Below are positions 1 to 12,130 of a stretch of 64,000 nt of DNA, in pieces. Source of the stretch: Diadema setosum (Eukaryota > Echinodermata > Echinoidea > Diadematoida > Diadematidae); assembly GCF_964275005.1 (NCBI RefSeq), contig NC_092703.1, positions 1,849,001-1,913,000 of the forward strand. Reading direction: 5' to 3'. Under the pieces are notes generated by a model that saw nothing but the letters and a program-made list of their open reading frames with translations, had not been told where the DNA came from and did not search any database. Numbering within the stretch: position 1 is the first letter of the stretch; each line of letters starts with the position of its first letter. Made by a program: the position numbers and the translations under genes.

Positions 1-170
1 TAGCACAACATCATATCATTATAGAAGTCACCAGGTATCAGAATTGATGCCACACTGTTGATACCTTTTTTTTTTCGTCTGTTTGTTAGTTGTCGTTTTG
101 TTCATTTCTATATCCGTTCACTACCACTGAACGTCACACACGCTAATTATGTAAAACACTAGGGATAATA

Positions 171-441
171 CAGGGCCGGCGCAACGTTTTGTTAAAGTAG
201 GGCCCAGTATATATTTCTTGTGCCACTTCCGGTTTTCATCAGCTAACAAGCAAAAAAAAAAACAAAGAAAGCAAAACAAAAAACAAAGAAAAAAAAAACT
301 AAAAAATAAAACTCTGGTACAACAGGCACTCGGCTTCCAATGGGGGGGGGGGGGAACGAGTGGTTACATCATATCATCATCATCAAAAAAAAAAAAAAAA
401 AAGTAGGGGCCAAGCCCCCCACCCCCGGCCATCCCTGTCGC
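171..441. repeat. Possible MITE-like dispersed repeat with CAGGG termini
   Basis: The left end reads CAGGGCCGGCGCAACG and the right end, on the reverse strand, reads CAGGGATGGCCGGGGG, so both ends begin CAGGG followed by a GGCCGG core. The interior is A-rich with a poly-G run and a poly-A run. CAGGG ends are common in hAT-type elements, but no clear target duplication was seen. The call is tentative. Confidence 0.3.
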
Positions 442-468
442 ACAGGCCTTGTATTATAGGTGAGTCTA

Positions 469-570
469 ATAATAATATCCTATATACTGTAAGGATTTAA
501 AGGTAATAATATCCTATATACTGTAAGGATTTAAAGGTAATAATATCCTATATACTGTAAGGATTTAAAG
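469..570. repeat. 34-bp tandem repeat, three copies
   Basis: A 34-bp unit beginning TAATAATATCCTATATACTG is repeated three times head to tail with no visible differences. Perfect identity suggests a recent expansion. It encodes nothing recognisable. Confidence 0.95.
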
Positions 571-3500
571 GCATGGGCAGGATATTCAGTGCTAATTTGT
601 TAATTGGTGCAGAACGATGTAGATAATAATGGGCAACTGTCAACCGGATCACTGCTTATGGAAGAGCTAAGCCTATTAAACTGCATGAATTATTGAAGAA
701 TTTGTATACTTCCACTTAAAATTCGTAAACTGTCAATGTTTTCTCAGTGTGTATATAGTGCTTTAACCCCCGGAACAACTACCACTGCAAAACTCCGCCG
801 CTGTAATATTGTGCATGACAGTTTACAGCTGTATATAGGCTAGGATGTTTTAGCATGTTAAGGGTTAAAAAAGATGCCTTGCCATGCCGATACATGGCAG
901 ATTATACCTGTTCGTGCAATACTGCTTAACCTGGAAACTACGAAAGTCCACACACACACCAGACATGCTAGATCCCATTTTTATGCGATTACAGTACCCT
1001 CACACCTGCAGCACATTAAATCAACTTAACACTGCACATTCAAACATTGGTTCTAACAATGAATGATAGGTCAAATTTGACACGAATCCAGTGACGTCAC
1101 GTCAATGTGTACTAACGGGAAGGCAGGCTATACAGTACAGTTCGTGTGTACATTCTATCATGAAACAAATGACTGATATTTAAGTGAGAGTATCACTTTC
1201 ACGATATGATTAGTCTGCATGCAGTAAATCTCATACTTATATCGTACCCTGGGATTTCGGATTTGTATTGTCACTTTCTTGCCCTCTTCTTTTTTTTTTT
1301 TCTTGAAGTCTTTATTGATCAAATGAACAAATCAATCATACAAAATCAAAATATGTGCCTCTTCTTAATGGCTCTCTGCTGGACTTTCTTTTCTTTTCAC
1401 TTTCTTTTTACTTTCTATATGATTGTTCTATAAAGAGGAAAAGAAACAAGCAGTTGATGGCTGGAATAACAATCTGACATGCATCCTTGGGAAGCACTGA
1501 TTATTGACTATAGGTAGCCTCGATTATCAACACGGAGCTTGATCCTGTAGGGTCAAGTTGATTTTAATCAAGGATGAGGTTGTGTGCAATGATTAATAAT
1601 TCCTCTCGAAGGACCTTGGACTTGCAGAAATACGGATTGAATGATAAGTTGTTGTGATTTCGGAATTTCTTCACAATTTAAATGCCGCTTAAAAGAGCAC
1701 TGAAGATTTGATTCTGCCAAACCACCAAGCAACATTTTACCCACATTTTCAGTACTACGTAAAACAAATTTCATGATCATTCCTTTTTTAAATCATTGTG
1801 GAGTGTTTTCTTTTTTTCAAATAAACTCAGTTTGATGTCTTTCCTCATCAGACCATGTACTCCGATTTAGTCGTGTGTTGGTGCAAATTGGAGTTATTTC
1901 AATGGAAAACAAAAAGTGGTTTTTAGAAATTCTAAAAGTTATATAGTTTACGGAAAAATATTTTTGAGGGCGAAAAGAATACGCATATCTCGTCCTATTG
2001 GTATGATTGAGTTTGAATCGAATGCATTTGTGTGCTTGATTGACTATTTCAAGAAGAGCGGGTCTATTGAAAATATGACAACGTTACATGTGCGCTGGTA
2101 GAGCAACGAGCGTCGTATAATAATCCCTCTAAGAGCGCATACCAGTATGTATAATTTCTTTTTCCACCATAAAACAAATTGAATCACAATTTCACTAATT
2201 TGTTTTACTAAGAAGAACAAAAATATAACAAACACATTTTTCTTCTTCAAGGCATTTGTGTTATGGGGGTGGGGGGGGGGGTGGGTGTAGTTCCGGACAT
2301 CAATGACATGAGGATGCTATAGAATTTTATAACGGAAGTTCCTTCGAAAATTGTTACTGTAATTGTTCCTGGACGCACACGCTGCGGAAATGCATAGCTC
2401 GAGACGACTCTGGGAGTCAACTACTGCAGAACCCCATTTGGACGAGCGCGGCTCGTCCGCTTAGCGACCACTGTACTTTCTTTATGAGATGTGAAGTAAT
2501 CGCGTATCACTTTACCGGCCGATTGTTGTCGAGTGGTGGCTTAGCGTTTTCTGCTCGCCGGAGAAGAAGACTGCAGAAAATACTTCATCGCAGCTTTGGT
2601 AACATAATTATAAAACCAACCGGATGTTGACTGACTCTTGCTTGACTGATTATGTCTTCTGAGAATATTGGAGCAATTAGTGTCGCGTTTTTTTTATTAG
2701 CAAAGATCGTCGGCAATTACGAGGCTCATTTACTACTTGGCTTCACTTTCGGTTTTTGCTGTAACGGGAACTAAATAATGTGTCTCATCAACGGAACTTA
2801 TAGCCTCACCAGCTCCTTGTCTCGGATTTCCATTTAATGGTGTACAGACGTTGCCGTAAACCATAGGATGCGGCATGAATACTCAACGTACACCAAATTA
2901 ACTTCATTCGGCTATCTGATGTTCTACTCGCATTGTGAATGTTGTTCTCGTCACGGAGAGGACTCATTAACGGAATTTCTACACGTGTGTGAATCTTAAT
3001 TAAAGCCGAACAAAGAATTTTTCAGTGTTTGATAAGGCCGACATAGATTTCACCCGACTCCTGTTGATGTCATTTTCTCCACATCTAATTGACCACTGTT
3101 TAATTTCATGGTTAGCAGCCACCCACTATGCATATCAGAGCGAGACAACTGTGTACAAAATTCATTAATATATTGTGTCTCGTGTGTTTTCCCGTTTTGG
3201 GTTGAGACGTCACATTTGAAATTCAAGATTGCTTTCAGATTCAAAATATCGATGTTTGCTCTTCTCTAGTTGCGACACAGTGCAGCACTTTGGTTTAATG
3301 TCTCCAGAATTAGAACGTGTTTTCGCCCGACAACGGAACATGTGTACTTGCGCTAACATTTATTTTGACCATTACCTTTGAGGATTGTGAGTTTTTCATC
3401 ACCTGAAACACTGGAAAAAGTGTTTTTGCGTCTGTTTGCCGAGACCTCTTCGGCAGCATTGGGCATCCTCTCGGCACTTATTCGGCAGTTCGCATATCTT

Positions 3501-6077
3501 TTTAGTCATCGTCATCATGACCATCGTTTGACCAGTGTCGTACTCGTCAGCATTATAACCTGGCTTTGAATAGGAAACCCATGGTGTTACGTCGTCTAAC
3601 CACACTGAAGCAGCGAGTAAGAGTGTCAAACGCGTTGCCTATTAGCTATCCGATGTTTATAGAAAGAAGTGTTGCAAAAATTATGAAATCGCGTCACCTT
3701 GTTTTCTCTGCAAATATGTGAAAGGCACAGAGCAATATTTCAACTCTAAAGGCAGTGAAATATGTCAGGATATTGAAACAAAACTATATGACATGACGTT
3801 ATAGGCACTAAATGATATCGATAATGACGGAACATACTTTTTGTTCTGGGATAGATTATGTTTATGTGGATCCTAAATTCTATCCTAAAATCCTATCTCT
3901 AAATTATTGTACATAAGAGGGACTGCACGATCCTGGTGCTTTGGGACCTCCATTGGCAATGGAATGATCTTCATCCCGGTATAGCTTTCCAAGGAGCTGC
4001 GATTGACAAAGACGGGATATCGTGCTACATGATGCACCAGGAGAATCCGTACGCGATCCATGTCGACATTTCTCGAGTGTGAGATAATTTTTGGGCTCAT
4101 AAACATTCACTGAATAGCCGGACAGAGTGTGTCTTAAACTAGATCTTTTCAAATTGCGTGTACTAGTCAATACTTTATATTACTTCTCAATCTTGCATTG
4201 AATCCACTCAGGATCATTTAACTTTGGGTCAATCAGTGACAGCAAGACAAGAACAGCTGTCTAAGGGAGATAGCTGTCAAAGTAGTTTCAAGAAACCACT
4301 TACAAATTATATTCCTGGCTGTTTATTCGGCATCGTCACGACAGAACACAACTGATGTTCAACTTCATCCTTGATCCTAGTTGGAAGGTCACTTCGGCCT
4401 GTGTAATTGTACTTATTGTCGTACTAACAATCAAACAAGAACTACATGTAGAGCTGTCCTTGTATAAGTCATTGCATTCTAGCATTTTGAAAGGACTGAA
4501 TGGGTGAATGGTAAATACAATCAGTTTCATAACTATGCTTAAACGTAACGTCCAGATATCTGCCCCGTGATACTTCATTGAATTTAGGGCAGTAATATAT
4601 GCCAGTGGGATTGAATAAGTTACGAGTTTCTCTTTTATCAACACAATTTGATTATCAGGTATCTCATCTAGGAGGAGGTTTCATAGGTCTTGAATACAAT
4701 GGGTATAGAGTTAAATTATTTTGAGATGTTTGAACATTTTCCTCGATATTACGAATCAAATTTCACGTGATGAACATGTGATGGCTTGTGTATCGGTGTA
4801 TTATGAGACAATTTGGCCCCGCATGCATTGGGAGAACTAAGCATGTGTATGATTATGTCACGTGTCATGTATATAGGTCAACACTTCTTGTCTGCACTGG
4901 TCTCGAATCGTATCAAGTATCACCGCGAAGTGTGCTCTTAGGTCTCATGAATTGAGTTAGGACACGGATGTTTCGCTTCAAGACTGAAGTCAAAGAGAAA
5001 AAACGTGATCTATTGAGAATTCCCAGCAAGTAAAAACAATAATAGTGAACAAGTGTTATGCCATACAAACGCGTGATCCACACGTTTATCTGGTAGAGAG
5101 TTGACAAAGAGTAAAACCAATTTTAACCGTTGACACTGGGTGATTATTCAGATTTTACTATAGATACGTTCTTCCTGCTCTCCTTTTCCATTAAAAAAAA
5201 CAAACAAACAAACAAACAAACAAACAAACAAACAAAAAAACACACTAATGAAAAGCTGAAATATTGTCTGCACAAAATGTGTTGAATTTACACTCTGTCT
5301 GTCAAGACAAAGATTTCTGGCTGCAATTGATCTCATTTTATATTGGTTTCCGTAATTAAAACGCTGTCGAAGCAAAGCTCTCCACGTGACGAAAATAACG
5401 CCCTCGTTTTAATCTAAGCGTTGATTGTGATACGGATTTCATATGCGAGGTATTACTTTGACAAGGCATGAGGTTATTTCAAGCGTATACCCTGGCCATG
5501 TATGACGTCTGTTGTTTGCCCAGGGATCTTCTGGGTTTGATGACTACTTGTGGAAAGTGATTGCTGAGCATGTAGACTCCAATTCGACGTCAATCTTCCT
5601 TATTTCAGATATTTAGTGTATATTTCAAGCGGGAAAACCGCTGGTGAGCTTGAATGTGGCTGATTTCTTCGCTCCGCTGTACATTACATATTAGAAATAT
5701 GTCTCGTCTCTGTAGATTTAAGTATCTGACTGAGAAAAGGGAAGCCCTTTTAGGCGGGTTCAAACTCAAATATTCCTGCTGGTTGTTGATCAAAGACTGC
5801 GGACGTTTTGACTTAATGTACGTTATGTCATTATGATTAGTACAAGAACGTGACTCTTGCAATCGCTAAGATCGTTATACCACTTGTACTTATAGCGAAT
5901 GGTTTGCTTGTTGAGGCATGAATGTACGTCAAGTTTTGCCTATCCGTTACCTCAGTCATCCTAGCCATCTTATGGTGAGATTGAAGGCGAAGCTGTGTTA
6001 GCTAGTATTCCGGGTAGTGAGAGAACCCAAAATGCGGTCATAACCAACTAATTTGGATATTTGAAAATTCAGTAGTA
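571..6077. other. Non-genic stretch, no supported gene
   Basis: Open frames here are short (102 codons or fewer), lack family motifs and are not flanked by convincing splice sites in a shared frame. Around 1304-1345 the words tttattgatcaaatgaac and aaatcaatc resemble the 3' end of the LINE family seen at 54720 and 35694, so a tiny LINE remnant is possible. G-rich and T-rich simple runs occur at about 2263-2287. The last 1-2 kb probably includes the GPCR promoter, but no TATA box or other motif could be assigned. Confidence 0.5.
5196..5239. repeat. (CAAA)n microsatellite
   Basis: A run of about nine CAAA units flanked by poly-A. The reverse strand reads open through it only because the unit is stop-free. 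Confidence 0.9.
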
Positions 6078-7220
6078 ATGGCCAGTCTCTTAGTGACCGT
6101 TATTATCAGCGTCGCGGTACCGTGCGTACTCGCTGGTGTCATCTGCAACGCAGCGGTGGCCCTCTGCATTCTCCTCACATCTAGTCTGCGCTCGCGCACC
6201 AATGTTTTCATCGTCAGCCTTGCAGTGTCAGGAGTTCTCCTACTTACAACCGTGGTCCCATTCCAAATGGACTCGTACTTGACCAACGAGTGGCGGTATT
6301 CCGAGATGTATTGTCATGTCACTGCCAGACTTTCCTTCATTTGTGTAGGTGTCACGACTAATAACATTGCCATGCTCGGACTGTACAGGTGTTTCTGCGT
6401 GGTGCATCGCCATAATGTGTACCTGCGTAGCAGGAAGTCTGTTGCCTTGATGATTTTGTGTGTATGGACGATCCCAGTAGGACTCGAAGTATTGAAATCA
6501 GGAATGGGATGGACAAAAACTCGCTTCATACCATCCTATGGACGATGTATTGTCGAGCAAGGTTCATCGGTTGCCAAGGTGACCTACAACGCGTCGGTAC
6601 TTGGTGGAATTTTGATTACGCTGCTGATCGCCGTTTACAGTTACGCCCGCATCATTTGCACGGTTGTGACGAGTTCGCGAAAAATACAAACTGAACATGC
6701 ACACAGTGGCGCCAGCACAGCAACTCGAACTTTACCAAATAACATGGCGGGCCAACACTTATCAACCTACGCCGAGCCAACTTCGGCGTACAGCGAGTTT
6801 TCCCATCGTGACCGTGAGACATTGGTTGATAAAACAGACGAGAGCATCATGGCGCAGACGACATCGACGTCGCGCTCTAATTCAAGCAACGACACTCAAC
6901 AGCGGAAGTCGCGTGCTCGCAAAAAGGCGAAGCAAGTCGGTATTTCACGGCAGGAGGTGTTGCTCAGTAAAATATGCGCTTTAATGTTCTTCGTTTTCTT
7001 CGTCTGCTACGGACCAATTTTCATCCTGACCATAGCCTTTGCCGACACTTTGTTCCCGCCAGAAGCTTACACAGCCTGCACAGTTATTTACTGGTTAGGC
7101 AGTTGTATCAATCCTATCCTGTACGCATCCCTACAGACCGACATGCGCAAAAAGCTGGTGGATTTTCTTGGTATTTCCAGGTGCCTACGTTTGGGGCAAA
7201 TTCACAGTGTGGATGTTTAA
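6078..7220 (+). CDS. Rhodopsin-like (class A) G-protein coupled receptor, single exon
   Basis: An intact 380-codon frame with seven hydrophobic segments, presumably a plasma-membrane receptor signalling through heterotrimeric G proteins. TM1 spans about residues 3-33 with Asn24 at position 1.50. TM2 is 43-65, TM3 79-103, TM4 118-136, TM5 171-196, TM6 297-320 and TM7 330-351. Cys79 (3.25) and Cys157 in the second extracellular loop can form the usual disulfide. TM6 has CYGP (310-313) in place of CWxP, and TM7 has NPILY (345-349). A long, basic, Ser/Thr-rich third intracellular loop covers 197-293. Two hallmarks are altered: the usual SLAVAD of TM2 reads SLAVSG, so Asp2.50 is replaced by Gly52, and D/ERY reads YRC (103-105). 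The short N-terminus and TM2/TM3 pattern recall melatonin-like and orphan invertebrate receptors; the ligand is unknown. In-frame stops at 6015-6020 with no intervening ATG make 6078 the first start, unless a 5' exon is spliced on. Confidence 0.93.
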   Translation: MASLLVTVIISVAVPCVLAGVICNAAVALCILLTSSLRSRTNVFIVSLAVSGVLLLTTVVPFQMDSYLTNEWRYSEMYCHVTARLSFICVGVTTNNIAMLGLYRCFCVVHRHNVYLRSRKSVALMILCVWTIPVGLEVLKSGMGWTKTRFIPSYGRCIVEQGSSVAKVTYNASVLGGILITLLIAVYSYARIICTVVTSSRKIQTEHAHSGASTATRTLPNNMAGQHLSTYAEPTSAYSEFSHRDRETLVDKTDESIMAQTTSTSRSNSSNDTQQRKSRARKKAKQVGISRQEVLLSKICALMFFVFFVCYGPIFILTIAFADTLFPPEAYTACTVIYWLGSCINPILYASLQTDMRKKLVDFLGISRCLRLGQIHSVDV

Positions 7221-8087
7221 AATCTCCCCATCTGTGTATCTTTCTCATGGTGGAGGTGGCTGACAATTAAGGATCCATGTCTCCTATCATCTCCAAGACG
7301 ATGTGTTTTACGTACATGTCTCCTCTAGTTTTCGTCAGAATAGTATTTTCTTTTTCCCCAACACATTTAGACGCCACCATTCGTCATTAAGCTATGATCA
7401 ATCCAAAGTATTTTTGCTAGCCCTTCGTCCACTATAATTGCGCTTGCCTATAAAATATTGTCATCGGTGATATTATCCAGCCATGACGTCATCTAGGCAC
7501 CATGCTGTCAAAACATGTTATCAATAAAATTCTCATAGCTAGATATACTGAACATGATGAATACATTTATGCGGAAAACTTCAGGTCTTGTGCGATCAAA
7601 CTTTGTAGTGGCGCTCGCGTCACAATTTTTACGCCTACGTCATGTTGTCAAAAGAATGAATTATTTACTTTTACTCATCAAATGAGTTTACGTTTCCGAC
7701 CATTTAAGCATAATGACTGTCGTATGCGGATTTCCATTTCCCTGTCATGTTAAAACACTGTAATGTTGCAAATCATAAAAAAGACGTTATTTCATACAGT
7801 GATGCAAGTTGTGACACAATCTTAATTGTCTTTCACAAGAAAGTAAGGTTCAAAGATCCCACGACGATTTTCTTTTCAATCTCTAGAAATTACCCCCTCG
7901 TAAATTTTCAAATTTCACAAGATGACAGGTTCCCTTCTCAGACAGGTTCACTTATGTAAAATAAAATTTCAAAGCCGTCAGGTTTTAGCATTTTTTTTTT
8001 GTTGAATTCCCTTTACGAATCAGCGTCCACATCCCCTCTGATTCGTTGCTTTCACAAAGCACATGCAATATAGTAGGCCTAGTGGTA
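7221..8087. other. Probable GPCR 3' UTR and intergenic DNA
   Basis: No gene is seen. Short frames here (70-83 codons) have no family features. The first ~300 bases are likely the 3' UTR of the receptor, ending near the AATAAA at 7523. Confidence 0.5.
7523..7528 (+). terminator. Candidate polyadenylation signal for the GPCR
   Basis: A canonical AATAAA lies about 300 bases after the receptor stop codon on the same strand, a plausible 3' UTR length. Only the motif supports it. Another AATAAA-like word (aaaataaaat) occurs at about 7959. Confidence 0.4.
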
Positions 8088-8088
8088 C

Positions 8089-8185
<97 letters not shown>

Positions 8186-8252
8186 CAGTAATGAGTAGTA
8201 TAGTAGTAGTAGTCGTAGTAGTCGTAGCAGTAGTGGTGGTGGTGGTGGTGGT
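8088..8252. repeat. Compound GTA/GCA/GTG trinucleotide microsatellite
   Basis: About 20 uninterrupted GTA units pass into GCA units and then imperfect GTA and GTG units. It is a simple-sequence tract with no coding evidence. Confidence 0.95.
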
Positions 8253-8404
8253 ACAGGATTGAATTTGTTTTACTTCTTGTTTGGAAAGGTATTAAAAGTC
8301 AACTTAATAGTTGCCTCCTGCTAGATGTTAGCGAAATGTTTTCTGAATAGAATATAGAGACTTGTTTAACAGCTTCATTAAAAACTAAAAAACGTTGACA
8401 TAGA

Positions 8405-9205
8405 ATTTCATTTCATTTCATTTTATTTCATTCTCCTTTATCCAACAGAACACAACATAGTATGAATTAGGTTATTATCACAATCGTATACACATAACTT
8501 GGAAACGATATCAAATGATACAATAATAAAGTTACATATATATGCATGTATACACAAAATAATACAAGTCTATGTTTCAGTTGGAAAAAAAAAGAAGAAC
8601 TGAGAGGTTCACTAAAAAGCAAGCTTGTAGATTGTGAACCACTCAAGAAACTCTAACGAAATACTTATTTGTATATGCTTAACACAGGTATAATTTAAAC
8701 AAGACGGAACAAAACACAACAAAAAACACACGATAACATGACACGACTAGACAGAAAGGTGGAAAATGGATGGAAGAAAGGAAGAAAGAGAATGCCTACA
8801 CGCTGATCAAAGAAACGAAAGAGGGAATTGAAGAGGGAATTGAAGAGATGCTTTAAACAGCCGGTGGTTGCATACAGCCTTGTAAAAAATATGATGGCTA
8901 TTTCATGAATTAATGAGTTCAGAGATTAATTGATTGATGGTTGGATGATGAACCCTGTGGTTGTTGGGACTTGGTTAATAAAAAACGAACATCAGAGATG
9001 GTTTAACAGAAAGGATTTCAACTTACGCTTAAAGGCATACAAAGAAGGAGAATTTTTGATTTCACAACTTAATGAATTCCAGAATCTAGGGCCTGTGTAT
9101 ATGAATGTATTCTGAGCCAATAATGTTCTCAGAAGGGGTAGATGAAACTCAGTAGATTGTCTGGTGGGATAATTATGGAAAAATTGGTTCCTTATAAACA
9201 TTGAA
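8405..9205 (-). mobile_element. 5'-truncated LINE copy (reverse transcriptase C-terminus and 3' UTR)
   Basis: On the minus strand, 8992-9201 encodes the C-terminal tail of a non-LTR retrotransposon polyprotein. It contains NYPTRQS, then LLRTLLAQNTFIYTGPRFWN and an FKRKLK motif. The same signature appears at 34898-35188 and 55210-55450, so three copies of one family lie in this window. The element runs towards lower coordinates and ends in a 3' tail of repeated GAAAT pentamers (TTTCA words at about 8408-8435). The catalytic domains are missing, as is normal for 5'-truncated LINE insertions. Confidence 0.8.
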
Positions 9206-9729
9206 TTGAATATACAGTGAAGTACATTTGTGTTGAAATTAAGTTAAAAAAAAATACAAATCTTTAATTTTTAAAATCTTATATTTAGTGAATAATGGAT
9301 CTGTATGGGAACGTTGCGGGACGCCACAAATAACACGAAGTGCCCTTTTTTTTTTGTAATAACAGTAATCTATCTAATAAATATTCAATTCAATTTAGCT
9401 CTTTGATTTCGTTTTTCCATGAGAACATATGGAAGCGTTACTCGAGCAATTCCCTATCATATTATGGAGAGTGTTCGGTTTTACGCCTGATTAGGTGGCC
9501 ACTTTAGTTGATTGCCCTTGCTACGAAAGGTCACACTGTGTCATTTCATTTCATTCAACTGCCACCAAAATAATATGGAATAATACAGGCGGCGGGTGTG
9601 GAACCCATTTGAATCAAATACGTCGACAACTCCTTCATAAATCATTCAATTCAATCATAATAGCATTCCGAATGAGTGGATTGGTTTCCAGTCATAATAG
9701 CTAACAGAAATTGATTAAGTTTGATGGAT

Positions 9730-9840
9730 AGCACTTGTCATGGGCGTAAATCCCGGGGGGATGGGGGGATATATCCCCCCTGAAATGGAGGAGGGGGGGA
9801 TGGCCTGTACAATCATCCCCCCCCCCCTGAATTTTGAGGA
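9730..9840. repeat. Dispersed repeat with G-run/C-run arms
   Basis: GGGCGTAAATCCCGGGGGG is followed by an inverted C-run, a G-run and a second C-run, giving a small foldback. Similar starts (GGCGT..ATC then a long G-run) recur at about 10269 and 10588, so this looks like a short repeat family concentrated here. Confidence 0.5.
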
Positions 9841-10264
9841 AAGAAATGGAGGAAGCAGAGTGTAATGTGATTGTAACAATTTTGACATAATTATTGCATG
9901 ACGTTTGTACGCCGGCCTTCAGACAGGAAACATAGCTGAACAGTATTCTATCTTGTAGGAAAATGTATACATAATTTTCTCAAGCGCTCGCTCGCGAAGA
10001 AAGTAACATCGACATACAGTCACTGTAAGGTATGGCTCAGACGTTGACAACGTTAAATAGTATAGGCCTACATGTAAACATGCTATGACGCGAGTAACTG
10101 GGGACCATCTGCAAAATATGTACGAAAACAAACAAACAAACAAACAAACAATAACAAAAACTATATCGTCATAATTGAACCCCCTCCATTTCCTGAATCA
10201 TTCCTGAGAAACGACAGTGACTGATTACTCAGTCAGGATACATCTATGGGCATTCCCAGGGAAG

Positions 10265-10340
10265 ATCAGGGGCGTCAAATCTATCTCGGGGGGGGGGGGG
10301 CAAAGGGGCATTTGCCCCGCCCCTTTGGAAGTGTTTAGGC
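10265..10340. repeat. Second copy of the GGCGT...G-run repeat
   Basis: GGGGCGTCAAATCTATC is followed by a 13-base G-run and then TTTGCCCCGCCCC, a short inverted-repeat layout like the copy at 9730. Length and termini could not be fixed. Confidence 0.4.
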
Positions 10341-10587
10341 AGACAAATCATTTATCCCCCAAGCAATTCCCGAGATGAGGACAAATCTCGAACTTTCTTA
10401 ATGGAAAATTGTCCAAATATCCCCAGAACTATGCACCAGATCGTTGTATTGTAATCATAAGCATGCAAAAGCTCCGCTATACAGGATCCCTTTCGATAAA
10501 CTTTGTACACTTTTGACATTGACGTATATATCCCTAATTCATCAAAGAGTGTGCAGCAGATCTGTCACTTAACAAACGCACCCTCAT

Positions 10588-12130
10588 ATGCAGAGGCGTC
10601 GATCGGGGGGGGGGGGGTGATGGTTCTCCCATAAAAGTGGGACAAACAAAAGCGAAAAATATAGCTACAAACGGCAGTTCGCTTTCCAAAGCGAAAAATA
10701 TAGCTACGAACGGCAGTTTTGGGACTGTAAAATGTGAAAATTTTGAAGCTCGCTCGCATTCAATCATTATGCCATTCTCCTGATGTTGCTGCCAGTGATT
10801 GACAGCAGTTGCGCCCGATGCGCCCCCCTTAATTTCCAAAGCGAAAAATATAGCTACGAACGGTAGTTTTGGGACTGTAAAATGTGAAAATTTTGAAGCT
10901 CGCTCGCTTCGCTCGCTCGCATTTAATCATTATGCCATTCTCCTGATGTTGCTGCGAGTAATTGCCAGCAGTTTTCGCCCGGTGCGCTCCCCTTTATTTC
11001 CAAAGTGAAATTATACAGCCACAAACGGCAGTCTTTGGACTGTAAAATGTCAAAATTTTCAAGCTCGCTCGCTCCGCTCGCTCGCATTTAACCGCTATGC
11101 CATTCTCGTGATGTTGCTGCCAGTGATTGCCAGCAGTTGCGCCCGGTGCGGCTCCCCTTAATTTTCAAAGCGAAAAAGTATAGCTACAAACGGCAGTTTT
11201 TAGACTCTAAAATGTCAGAATTTTCAAGCTAGCTCGCTCCGCTCGCTCGCATTTAATCGCTATGCCGTTCTCCTGATGTTGCTGCCAGTGATTGACAGCA
11301 GTTGCGCCCGGTGCGGTCCCCCTTAATTTCCAAAGCGAAAAATATAACTACGAACGGTAGTTTTTGGACTGTAAAATGTGAAAATTTTGAAGCTCGCTCG
11401 CTTCGCTAGCTCGCATTTAATCATTATGCCATTCTCCTGATGTTGCTGCCAGTAATTGCCAGCAGTTTTCGCCCGGTGCGCCCCCTTTATTTCCCAAGCG
11501 AAAAAAATACAGCCACAAAGGACAGTTTGGGGGACTGTAAAATATCAAAATTTTCAAGCTCACTCGCTTCGCTCGCTCGCATTTATTCGTTATGCTATTC
11601 TCGTGATGTTGCTGCCAGTAATTGCCGGCAGTTTTGCCCGGTGTGTCCACCTTAATTTCCAAAGCGAAAAAATACAGCCACAAACGGCAGTCTTTGGACT
11701 GTAAAATGTCAAAACTTTCAAGCTCGCTCGCTCCTCTCGCTCGCATTTGACCGCTATGCCATTCTCCTGATGTTGCTGCCAGTGATTGACAGCAGTTGCG
11801 CCCGGCGCGGTCCCCCTTAATTTCCAAAGCGAAAAAGTATAGCGACAAACGGCAGTTTTTAGACTGTAGAATGTCAAAATTTTCAAGCTCGCTCGCATTT
11901 AATCGCTATCAAATAGCGGCCATTCCCCTGATGTTGCTGCCAGTGATTAACAGCAGTTGCACCCGGTGTGCCCCCCTTAATTTCCAAAGCGAAAATATAG
12001 CTACAAACGGCAGTATTTGGACTGTAAAATGTCAAAATTTTCAATGCAAAAATATTTATACCCCCCCCCCGTTTGCTTTGCTCCCTCACATAACCGCTCC
12101 TCCTATAGGTCAAATCCTGTCTACGCCGGT
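10588..12130. repeat. Tandem array of ~163-bp monomers (minisatellite/satellite-like)
   Basis: The phrase AAAGCGAAAAATATAGCTAC and variants recur at about 10690, 10839, 11001, 11167, 11332, 11497, 11659, 11826 and 11986, a spacing of 150-167 bp and about nine to ten monomers. Each monomer carries a CTCGCTCGCTTCGCTCGCTCGC-like block, then a segment with GATGTTGCTGCCAGTGATTG. Monomers differ at roughly a tenth of positions by eye. The array starts just after a GGCGTCGATC plus G-run and ends near a C-run at 12061, so it may be an internal expansion of the G-run repeat family. Frames of up to 143 codons on both strands are by-products of the periodicity. Confidence 0.9.

Noticed and set aside
469-570. 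Possible CRISPR-like array
   Set aside because: The units are directly contiguous without spacers, and the genome is eukaryotic.
3885-4170. Two overlapping minus-strand frames of 73 and 88 codons
   Set aside because: No recognisable motif, and neither frame is bounded by matching splice sites; kept as non-coding.
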